Positions 7,902 through 16,071 of a DNA stretch of 64,000 bases are shown piece by piece (position 1 is the first letter of the stretch; each line of letters opens with the position of its first letter). The position numbers were made by a program, and so were the translations under genes. Under the pieces are notes generated by a model. It did no database searches. It had not been told where the DNA came from and worked only from the letters and a program-made list of their open reading frames with translations. The stretch is from Streptomyces sp. Z26 (GTDB taxonomy: Bacteria > Actinomycetota > Actinomycetes > Streptomycetales > Streptomycetaceae): assembly GCF_003665095.1 (NCBI RefSeq), contig NZ_RCHV01000002.1, forward strand, positions 1 to 64,000, read 5' to 3'.

Positions 7902-10900
7902 GTGTGCTCCTCGCGATGGGCCTGATCCAGGGCCAGGTCGAGGGTGAGGGGCTGTGGTTCGCCGTGGCCTTGCCACAGCCAGGGCACGGTGACCCGGTTT
8001 CGTCCGGCGGTGACTACTTGGTGGACCATGACCTGCCCGGCTTCCTGTTTGATCATGGGGGTCATGAAGGGGGCGGTAGCGAGCACGTCGAAGTCCCAGG
8101 AGCGCAGGAGCGCGAGGACTTGGCGCAGGTTGGGTTCGTCGAATGCTGCGTCGATCTCATCGACGGACAGCAGCCGGGGTCCGTGGAAGCCTTCGCCGGA
8201 GTACATCGACCATGCTGCGGCCAGCAGCGGGAGCATGGTGGCCAGTCGCCGCTCGCCGGTGGACAGTGACTCCAGCGGGTTGGAGCGGGCGGTCACCTTG
8301 CGGAATTTCTCCGTGCTGCCGTCGCCGAACGAGGCGTGGGTCAGGGAGATTTGCCAGTCGTGCCAGGCGCGGTAGTCGAAGGTGTGGGCGACGCGCTCGG
8401 CCCAGGGCTCGCCGGCCTTTTCGTCCATTCGCTGACGCAGCACGGCGTACATCTGCTCGAAGACCGCGTCGGAGGGCGGCTGGGAGATGAGGTCCACCAT
8501 GCGCTGGGCGTCCTCGTCTTCGCGTACCGTCCATTCGACCTGGACGCCGACGCCTGCGACGCCGGTACGGACTTCGCTGAGGGTGGAGCGGATCTTGCGG
8601 ACCAGTTCCTGGGCCGCCTCACGACGCAGGCGCACATCGCTGCGCAGTCGGGTGAACAGGCTGGTCTTCAAGGTCTGTTTGATGTCTGCGCGCAGGTCGT
8701 CCTCGAGTTGGCCGGTGGTGGCCTCAAGGGCCTGGACGGCGGTGTGGAGGTCTTCTCCGCGGACAGCGCCTGGATCGGCGACGACGGCGCGGCGCCAGTC
8801 GCTGTTCTCGATGCTGATCAGGGTGACCTGGCGGTCGAAGCGGACCAGCGCGGTGTTCGCTGTGCGGGCACTGGTCTCCAGTCCCGCCAGGGCGCGGTCG
8901 CGGGTCTGGGTGAGGGCGGCGAGGCGGTCGGCGGAGGCGGGGCGGTCAGCGAGCAGGCGGCGGGCCCAGGCCAGGCCGGCGGTGAGGTGAGCGGGCCGTT
9001 TGGAGGCGTCGGTGGGCAGGTCGTCGGGCACGGTGGCGAGGTTTTCCTCGGCGAGCCGGGCCAGTTGGCGCAGGCAGTCGTCGCGGCGGTTCTCGGCGGC
9101 CTGCCGGTAGGGGGCGATGCTCTCGAGTGTCGCCTGGGCGGCGGCGGCCTGTACGGCGGCGTTGCTGCGCCGTTGGAGGAGTTGCTCGGCCTGGGTGCGG
9201 GTTTGGTTCAGGGTGGTGGCGGTGTTCGCGCGGTGCTGCCGCAACCGCTCGTATTCGGCGCCGTGCAGGGCGCGGATCTCGGCGACGGCAGCGGCTTCTC
9301 GCTGGGCATCCCGACGGGCGGCGTCTGCCTCCTGGCGGGCGCGTTCGCAGCGGCTCGTCCATTGCGTGGCCGCACGGACGTCGTGGCCGGCGCGCTGGAG
9401 CAGGTCGGTGGCGCGCAGTGCGGCGTGTTTCCATGTCTCGGTCTGCGAGGCGAGTTGTTCGGTTGCACGTTGATGGTGGTCGAGCGCGGCCGGCTCGGTG
9501 GGCAGGAGCGTTCCGTCGGGCAGGGTGGCCCGTCGGTTGAGCGTACGCAGGGCGCCTTTGACCGTCTCGCCGGCCGTTCGGTGCCGTTCGGCGGCAGCCA
9601 GCACTGTGCTGCGGGATCGGGTGAGGGCGTCGCCTGCATCGTCCTCGGCCTCCTGGGCGGTGCGGGCGGCGGCGAGGGCGGCGAGGGGGAAGGCGGCCTG
9701 TTCGGCGTCCGCCTGTTGTTGTGCGTCGGCGGCTGCGGCCAGGGCAGTCTCGCTGCGCTGTGCGGCCTGCTGCCGCTGATCGAGTGTCTGGTGTGCTTGG
9801 TCGGCCTGGGTGCCGGTGTCGGTGGCGGCCTGCTCGGCGTGACGCAGCTCCTGTTCGACGGCGGCCAGGCGTGCGGCGCGGGCGACGGCGGCGGTCTGCA
9901 GCTCGGCGAGGGCCTGCTGGCGCCTGTGTCCGGCATCTGCGATACGGCTGTCTGTCTGTCGTCGGACAGTCTCGGCCTCGCGCCGCAGCCGGGCCGCGGT
10001 CTCAGTGGCGGTCAGCAGCGCCTCCGCCTTCGGCAAGGCGTCGCGTTCGTCGGCGGCAGCCTGGATGTCCTGGCGGCGGCAGCGGGCCTCTTCCCGCGCG
10101 GCGTCAAGGAGCTGCTCGGCGGCGGCCAGGTCGCCCTCGAGGGCGGCAACGCGCTCCAGCCGGGCCCGCTCGCGGGCGGTACGGCCGATGTACGCGGCTC
10201 GGTAGCCGTCGGGGGCGGCAGCCGTGAGCACGCCGGATGTCAGCCGGCCGGTGGCCAGGTCGTTGCCGGGGGTGTCGACGGGGATGGCGTGCAGGAGTCG
10301 CCGGATGCGGTCGGGGTCGATGGCCGGGTCTGGTTCGAGGTGCAGCAGGTCGGCCAGAGTGGTTCCGGCGGTGGGGTGGGGGGTGGGGGTGAGGGTGAGG
10401 TCGCCGGCCACCGCGCTGCCGTCTGAGGTGACCAGGGCGTCGAGGATGCCGGCGACCAGTAGGGCGCCTTCGAGGCTGCTAGCTTCGGTGTCGGTCAGGT
10501 GGGGGGCGAAGTCGACCAGTGCCCACAGGGGGATGCCGTCGTGGTCCTGGCGGGTCCGCCACGGCGGGGCAGGCGGGGTGGCGGCGGCCTGGCGGCTTGC
10601 GGCCAGCTTGGCTTCGATGGCGGCGACGTCGGCGGCGGCGAGTTCGGCCTGGTGCTCGGCGGCCTCAGCGTGGTGGTGCAGGCGCGGAGCGGTGGCCGCG
10701 TGGGCGCGCTGTGCCATCAGTTCGATGTCGGCCGGGCGGAGGGTGCCCAGCCAGGTCTCGGTGTCGTTCGCGGGGCTGTCCGATGCGGGGGCCTGGGGTA
10801 CCTGGATGGCCTCGGCAGACAGATGGACGAGGCCGGCTCGCCAGCGGTGCACGTCCCCCAGCCAGGTGCGGGCGGCGCGGGCGGCAGCGTCCACGCCGGC

Positions 10901-12922
10901 GTTCCATCGCTGCTGGGCGGCAGCGAGGTCGGCGCGCGCGGCGTCCTCGGCCTGCTGGTAGGTGGCGTGGGCTTGGTCTCGTTGTTGTTCGGCTTCCTCG
11001 GTCTCGGCGCGGGCGGTCTCCTGCGCGTCGCGGTAGGCGGTCATGGCCTCGGTGGCTGTGGCCTGCGCGGCCTGGTACACGGCGCGGGCTCGCTTGGCGG
11101 TGGCGGCGGCCTCGGTGGCCAGGGCGGCATCGGTGGCGGCGGTCTGCTGGTGGCGGGGCAGGTCGATGCGGGCCCGGGCCGCAGCGGCAGCGGAGGCGAG
11201 CCAGGTGGTCAACTGCCCGAGGTCCACGCGGCGCTCGTCGTCGGCGCAGGTGGTGAGTTCGCTGGGGGCGGGTTCCAGCTGACGGATGGCGGCTGACCAT
11301 TCGGTGGTACGGGAGGCGAGTTCGTGCTCGGTGTGTTGCCGGTGGGTGGTGGCTTCGGCGGCGAACCGGCGGTGGGTGTCCTCGTCGTCTTCGGCGGCGC
11401 GCAGTTCTTCGGCAGCCGTGTATTCGGCTTCCTGGGCCAGTTGGTGGCGGCGCAGCGCGTCGTCCACCGCCCGTATCTGGCTGGTGCGTGCTTCGGCCCA
11501 GGCCCCAGGAGTTGCGCACAGGGGGTCGATATCGATGGCCGTTTGGCTGCCGATGTCGGCCGAAGTCAGCTGCCCGGCGGCGGCCAGAAGGCGTTCGATG
11601 GCGGCTTCGGCACCCAGCGTCGTGGCGATATAGCGCAGTTCATCCGCCAGGTGGGCCAGATGGTGCTGGCTGGTGCGGGCAAGGTCCGCCGAGCCGTCGG
11701 CCTGTTCGGTGGCCGCGCTCGCGTCGGTGGTGGCCTGCCTGGCACGTTCGGCGGCCTCGTCGGCGGTCTTAGCCAGTTCGGCGGCCCGGATTTCCCGGTG
11801 CGGCAGGTCGGCCCCGGCGTGGCCGCGCAGCTCGCTGTCGGCTGCCTCGAGGCGGCCTTCGAGTTCGGAGATCCGGCTGAGAGTGGCTGTGTGCTCCTGG
11901 TCAGCTGCCACCTCGGCGTCCTGGGCCGCCTGGACCTGGGCAGTCGCCTCCCGTGTCCGCCGGGTCTGGTCGTCGAACTCGGTGTTGGCGGCGGTCAGCG
12001 CCGCGGCCTGGGTTTGCGCGACGGTGGTGAGGTAGCGGCGGTAGGCCCGGTCGGTGCTTTGAAGCAGCTTGGCTTCCTCGTGGGTGCGCTGCAGTTGCGT
12101 CTCCAGTTCGGCGATGCGTTCCATCGCCTCCGCGATCAGGGTGAGGCTGTCGGTGTCGAGGGCGGGCAGCGCGTCGGTGAGTACCTGGCGCATGCGTGTG
12201 GGCGAGATGGCCTCGGCGGTGCGCAGACTGCGCAGGCTGCGCAGGACGGCGATGAGCGCGTCGAACTGGACTTCGTCGAGCGGGGCGAACAGGCGGGTGC
12301 GGATGGTTGGCCGATAGTCGCGTTCGTCCTCAACGACGGGCAGGTGGGCCAGCGCCTTGGTGCGCAGGCTGGGTGAGGCGGTGAACAATTCTCCGTCGCA
12401 GGCGGCCAGTTGCCCGGCCAGGTCCTCGATCCGGACCGGCTCGCGGTCGCGTTGCAGCAGCAGGTCGGCCCCGATGCGGCCGGGGGCAAGGAAGAACGCG
12501 CGGTGCAGGTGGCCGCCGGTTGCCCGCAGCCACAGTCCGGTGGTCAGGAACGTCACCTCGCCGGTGTCCGCATCGCGCAGCCCGTACTCCAGCCACCAGG
12601 CGCCGGTACGGTCCTCCCGGTCGTTGAAGTCGGTGTGGCGGCTGGTGAGTGTGCCGGCCGCTTTGCCGGACACCGACAGGGCCGTCTGGGAGGTGTCTGC
12701 GTCCAGCAGGACGGTGACCAGCATGGAGGCGGTCAGAGATTTGCCGGAGCCGTTGGGGCCGGCCAGGGTGAGCCAGCCGTCGGCGAACAGCAGGTCCTCG
12801 CTGGCCCAGGCCCAGGAGTTGACGATACCGGCGCGGGTGGGCTGCCAGCGGCCGTCGGCGCCGGGCTGGCCGAGGGGCACGGCCCAGGCCGGGTGCGCGG
12901 TGGGATGGTCGGTGACGCTCAT
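7898..12922 (-). CDS. jetC: Wadjet type II JetC, SMC/MukB-like ATPase (TIGR02680)
   Basis: A 1,674-residue SMC-like motor, the DNA-extruding subunit of Wadjet. The Walker A GPNGSGKS is at residues 55-62. Very long Ala/Glu/Arg-rich coiled coils occupy most of the middle, around a hinge-like globular segment near residues 640-760. The C-terminal head has the ABC signature (LSTGERRLA) and Walker B with catalytic acid (LLSVDEIDAAFDE). The start ATG at 12922 overlaps the jetB stop (ATGA) and the end overlaps jetD, so the subunits are translationally coupled. Length and domain order agree with TIGR02680. A long low-complexity Gly-rich frame on the opposite strand is only a shadow of the coiled coil. 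Confidence 0.93.
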   Translation of the reverse strand: MSVTDHPTAHPAWAVPLGQPGADGRWQPTRAGIVNSWAWASEDLLFADGWLTLAGPNGSGKSLTASMLVTVLLDADTSQTALSVSGKAAGTLTSRHTDFNDREDRTGAWWLEYGLRDADTGEVTFLTTGLWLRATGGHLHRAFFLAPGRIGADLLLQRDREPVRIEDLAGQLAACDGELFTASPSLRTKALAHLPVVEDERDYRPTIRTRLFAPLDEVQFDALIAVLRSLRSLRTAEAISPTRMRQVLTDALPALDTDSLTLIAEAMERIAELETQLQRTHEEAKLLQSTDRAYRRYLTTVAQTQAAALTAANTEFDDQTRRTREATAQVQAAQDAEVAADQEHTATLSRISELEGRLEAADSELRGHAGADLPHREIRAAELAKTADEAAERARQATTDASAATEQADGSADLARTSQHHLAHLADELRYIATTLGAEAAIERLLAAAGQLTSADIGSQTAIDIDPLCATPGAWAEARTSQIRAVDDALRRHQLAQEAEYTAAEELRAAEDDEDTHRRFAAEATTHRQHTEHELASRTTEWSAAIRQLEPAPSELTTCADDERRVDLGQLTTWLASAAAAARARIDLPRHQQTAATDAALATEAAATAKRARAVYQAAQATATEAMTAYRDAQETARAETEEAEQQRDQAHATYQQAEDAARADLAAAQQRWNAGVDAAARAARTWLGDVHRWRAGLVHLSAEAIQVPQAPASDSPANDTETWLGTLRPADIELMAQRAHAATAPRLHHHAEAAEHQAELAAADVAAIEAKLAASRQAAATPPAPPWRTRQDHDGIPLWALVDFAPHLTDTEASSLEGALLVAGILDALVTSDGSAVAGDLTLTPTPHPTAGTTLADLLHLEPDPAIDPDRIRRLLHAIPVDTPGNDLATGRLTSGVLTAAAPDGYRAAYIGRTARERARLERVAALEGDLAAAEQLLDAAREEARCRRQDIQAAADERDALPKAEALLTATETAARLRREAETVRRQTDSRIADAGHRRQQALAELQTAAVARAARLAAVEQELRHAEQAATDTGTQADQAHQTLDQRQQAAQRSETALAAAADAQQQADAEQAAFPLAALAAARTAQEAEDDAGDALTRSRSTVLAAAERHRTAGETVKGALRTLNRRATLPDGTLLPTEPAALDHHQRATEQLASQTETWKHAALRATDLLQRAGHDVRAATQWTSRCERARQEADAARRDAQREAAAVAEIRALHGAEYERLRQHRANTATTLNQTRTQAEQLLQRRSNAAVQAAAAQATLESIAPYRQAAENRRDDCLRQLARLAEENLATVPDDLPTDASKRPAHLTAGLAWARRLLADRPASADRLAALTQTRDRALAGLETSARTANTALVRFDRQVTLISIENSDWRRAVVADPGAVRGEDLHTAVQALEATTGQLEDDLRADIKQTLKTSLFTRLRSDVRLRREAAQELVRKIRSTLSEVRTGVAGVGVQVEWTVREDEDAQRMVDLISQPPSDAVFEQMYAVLRQRMDEKAGEPWAERVAHTFDYRAWHDWQISLTHASFGDGSTEKFRKVTARSNPLESLSTGERRLATMLPLLAAAWSMYSGEGFHGPRLLSVDEIDAAFDEPNLRQVLALLRSWDFDVLATAPFMTPMIKQEAGQVMVHQVVTAGRNRVTVPWLWQGHGEPQPLTLDLALDQAHREEHT

Positions 12923-14232
12923 GGGTGAAGTTCCTGCCTGTCCTGCGTGCGGCGCGGTGGGGGCGGTGAGAAGCCGGGTTCGGCCGGCACGGAACGGGGA
13001 GGGTGTCGCAGGTGGGTACGCCACAGGTAGATCCCGGGGGTGGGGTGCCAGTGGTCGGTCAGGTCGGGGTCTGCGGTGAGCAGCCCGGCCTGGACGAGTT
13101 CGGCGGTGGCGGCGCGGGCCAGGGCGGGCAGGCGCCGGTCGTAGGCGGCGGCCCAGCGGGGCAGGTCGTCGCGGTGCCGCTGGAACAGGGCAGTCACCTC
13201 GGTGATCGGAAGTGGGCCAGTGGGGGCGGCGCGGCGGGGCAGTTCGGCGAGCAGGGCGAGGGCTGCCTGCCGCTCGGTCCGGCGGCCCTGAGGGAAGTCG
13301 ATGCCGCTGCCCAGACCCGTCGGATCGGTGGTCTGCCACCAGTCGCGGCGGACGGTGGCGGCAAGCCCGAGGCAGGCCACGACGCTCAGGGCCCGTTCAC
13401 GGCCGGTGAGCGTGTGGAGGTAGGCGGTGGTCTCCGCAGCATCGTCATGGGGATCGGTGGCGGGGTCGTCAACGAGCCGGCGCAGCGCCTTCAGCCGCCG
13501 CTCGTCCCGGGTCGGGGCTCCCGATGGTTCGAGAGCGGCGGTGTGGTCCAGCAGCGACTCTGCGGACAGAGCGGCGGCGTGCTGCTGCGGGGAGAGGTCG
13601 TCCAGACCGAGCAACGTGGGGGAAAGCGAGGAGAACTTGGCGGCGAGACGGTCTCTGGATGCCGTGACGACCAGGTCGCTGTCCTCGTCGGTGACGGCAC
13701 GGTCGAGGTCGGCGTCCACAGTGACCGATCCTTCAGCGACCAGGAGCTTGAGGGCGTCGACCAGGTGCCGGCGGCTTTCGCGGGCTTCCTTCTTGCCCGT
13801 GCCGTCGGAGGCCACGATACGGAACTGCGGCAGCCGCCCAGCGGGAGCTTCGGCCGCGCACACCTGCGCGACGGCCTGCAGCAGCTCGCGCAGACTGACG
13901 CGCGGACGACGCCACAGCTGCTCGCAGACCAGACAGACCAGTACCAGGACCTCGGTGGGAGCCATCTGCGTGGCGCGGCCGTCGCGGGGAACATGGGGGC
14001 CGCGGTCGTCGGGTACGTCGGCGCGGCGCTTGTGGAGGCGGACCAGTTCGGCGACTTCATGGACCTCCAGGCGCCAGCCAAGTTCGGCGCGGAAGAACTG
14101 GGCAAGCGCCGCACCGCCTTTGACGGCGGCGCGGTAGAGCTCCGGGTCGCTCTCCGCGCGCAGACGGCCGGTGGCGATGAGCCGGCGGGCTGCCTCGCGC
14201 AGGTCGGGATCGAGGAGGTCCGGCGCCGTCAT
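12919..14232 (-). CDS. jetB: Wadjet type II JetB (DUF2398/TIGR02678)
   Basis: JetB is the KITE-like winged-helix subunit that bridges the SMC and kleisin subunits. This copy has 437 residues. The chosen ATG (14232) overlaps the jetA stop as ATGA; an in-frame ATG four codons earlier is less likely. The N-terminus LREAARRLIATGRLRAESDPELYRAA and the following FFRAELGWRLEVHEVAELVRLHKR are typical of TIGR02678. The C-terminal portion is a winged-helix-like region ending in IYLWRTHLRH. The coupled overlap on both sides indicates stoichiometric synthesis with JetA and JetC. Confidence 0.9.
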   Translation of the reverse strand: MTAPDLLDPDLREAARRLIATGRLRAESDPELYRAAVKGGAALAQFFRAELGWRLEVHEVAELVRLHKRRADVPDDRGPHVPRDGRATQMAPTEVLVLVCLVCEQLWRRPRVSLRELLQAVAQVCAAEAPAGRLPQFRIVASDGTGKKEARESRRHLVDALKLLVAEGSVTVDADLDRAVTDEDSDLVVTASRDRLAAKFSSLSPTLLGLDDLSPQQHAAALSAESLLDHTAALEPSGAPTRDERRLKALRRLVDDPATDPHDDAAETTAYLHTLTGRERALSVVACLGLAATVRRDWWQTTDPTGLGSGIDFPQGRRTERQAALALLAELPRRAAPTGPLPITEVTALFQRHRDDLPRWAAAYDRRLPALARAATAELVQAGLLTADPDLTDHWHPTPGIYLWRTHLRHPPRSVPAEPGFSPPPPRRTQDRQELHP

Positions 14233-15785
14233 GCCACGCTCCATGTCTTCGGGACGCGCTCTGGTCGATCACTCGCGGCGGCATGGTCGGTGGCGGTGAC
14301 CCGTACTCTCAGGTCGGGTCCGGTCAGTCGGCCCTCTGCGAGTGCCACGGTCACGGTCCGGTCCGGGTCACCGCGCCAAATGTGGACCACGACGCCTGCC
14401 CCGTCGGCCTCGGCCTGCCCGCGGCCGGTAGAGGGGTCGATCTGGGCGTAGGCGACCTCGATGGCGCGGAACAAGATGACCGCCGCGTCGGTGGGCAGGC
14501 CGGCGAAGTGCTCCAGCCCCACCTCCGTGTCGGTGGCCAGCAACGCGGCGAAACGCCGACGCCGTGCCGCCTCGGCTGCGGCTTCGGCCAGCGCGGCCTG
14601 GCGCTCAGCCGCGGTGTCGGGTACCTTGCGGGGCCGGCCGCTGGATGGGCCGTGCCGCTCATGTTCCCGCAAGGTCACCTCCACCTGGTGCCGGCCGGCG
14701 CCGGCCGCGGCGGCGGTGCCGTGGGCGACGTCTTCTTCTGCCGGGCCGATGAGCGCATGCCAGGCCGGCCAGTCGCCGAAGGCCGCGGCATACACGCGCC
14801 GTGCCTCGGTCGGCGTGGGCTGCCGGTGGAGGCTGCAGGCGAGGGAACGGAAGTCGACCCCCAGGTCGGAGCCGCGCCGCCGCGCGGCGTAGCGCCGGTC
14901 GATGGCGACCAACAGCGTGTGTACGGCGCCGGTGGCCGAGGCGATCAGGCGATGCACGGTGCCGTCGGGGCAAAACCACGCCTGGAGGTCTCCCAGACGG
15001 CGCACCCGTTCGTCGACCCAGTGCTGCTGGTCACCGGGGTCGATCAGGCCGGCGTGGGGCACGGCGGCTTCGACGATCCGGCGGGGACCTGCCGCCTGCA
15101 GGTCGCCCAGCGCGGCCTCGACCCGTCGCAGTGCCCGACCGTACTCGCGGGGAAACTGGCGCAGCGCTTCGATAACCCGGTCGCGGTTGTCGCCGAACAG
15201 GCCGTCATCGGTGACGTCGGACTGGACCATCTGCGCCAGGGCGGCGTAGAAGTCGGCGGTGACCCGCTGGAGTTCGTCGATGCGGGTGCGGACGTCCTCC
15301 AGGTCGACGGGAAGCAACCCGTGGTCGGCGCCGAGGTGCTCAAGGATGCCGCGCACGGTGTGCTCGACGCTGTCCAGCAGGCGGCTGGGCAGTTGGAGCG
15401 CGCGGCGAGCGTCGACCACGGCCGCCCGGACGGCGGCGACGATGCCTCGTCCCTTGCGGGTCAGCGCCCACGCCTCCTGGCGGATGATCATGCCCTGGTA
15501 GCTGCGTACGGGGGCGGCGTAGTCACGGAACGGTTCGGCGAAGCCCCACTTGGCCAGCTGGTCCAGCGCCTTGAGCAGGTCCGGCTCGGGAAGCGGGTCG
15601 TGGTAGCCGATGGCCCGCAGCTGGTCGGCGACGTCCGCCAGCGTGGACATCGGGCCGCGCGTGGACAGTTCCTCCAGGGCTGCCAGCAGCGCGGTGTACC
15701 GCTCCCGGACCAGGTCGTCGGGCAGCGCGAACGCGGCCCAGTCGCCGGGATGGACCTCCTGCCACCACATGCGCGGTCGGCTCAT
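14229..15785 (-). CDS. jetA: Wadjet type II JetA (DUF2397/TIGR02677), kleisin-like subunit
   Basis: First gene of the Wadjet operon, 518 residues. JetA is the kleisin-like partner of the JetC SMC. The sequence shows an N-terminal winged helix (ALEELSTRGPMSTLADVADQLRAIGY), a helical middle and a C-terminal region as in TIGR02677. The ATG at 15785 (MSRPRMWW) is preferred over a GTG 21 bp upstream because GGGGCGGG lies at a suitable distance from it. The 286 bp between this start and the end of the upstream helicase gene include an A+T-richer stretch near 15930-15960 that may contain the operon promoter. Confidence 0.9.
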   Translation of the reverse strand: MSRPRMWWQEVHPGDWAAFALPDDLVRERYTALLAALEELSTRGPMSTLADVADQLRAIGYHDPLPEPDLLKALDQLAKWGFAEPFRDYAAPVRSYQGMIIRQEAWALTRKGRGIVAAVRAAVVDARRALQLPSRLLDSVEHTVRGILEHLGADHGLLPVDLEDVRTRIDELQRVTADFYAALAQMVQSDVTDDGLFGDNRDRVIEALRQFPREYGRALRRVEAALGDLQAAGPRRIVEAAVPHAGLIDPGDQQHWVDERVRRLGDLQAWFCPDGTVHRLIASATGAVHTLLVAIDRRYAARRRGSDLGVDFRSLACSLHRQPTPTEARRVYAAAFGDWPAWHALIGPAEEDVAHGTAAAAGAGRHQVEVTLREHERHGPSSGRPRKVPDTAAERQAALAEAAAEAARRRRFAALLATDTEVGLEHFAGLPTDAAVILFRAIEVAYAQIDPSTGRGQAEADGAGVVVHIWRGDPDRTVTVALAEGRLTGPDLRVRVTATDHAAASDRPERVPKTWSVA

Positions 15786-16071
15786 CGCCCGCCCCTTTGT
15801 TGCCACGGCGCCTCCACGCTCAAGAACTCGTGTTCGTTTGGTGGTGTCCCGCCTCGGTTCGTGACCCGCTTGGCTGGTGTCTGTGCGACGGTATCCGCCG
15901 CCACTGACATTGACTGCCGAAGCAAAGTACGGCGTATATCAACGAATCATCGCTTTCGTGCGCTGTGGATCACTGCCTGGCGGAGCTTGCGGGTGTGCGC
16001 TGCATCTGAGGTCATGCCCGTGAAGCCGGGGGCACAGTGGAGCGCTGGGTGCGGCACGGTGCGAAGTGGCC

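Noticed and set aside
8336..10426. Long open frame on the plus strand across jetC
   Set aside because: It is Gly-rich and low in complexity, the mirror of Ala/Arg-rich coiled coil in G+C-rich DNA. jetC on the other strand has clear motifs over the same bases.
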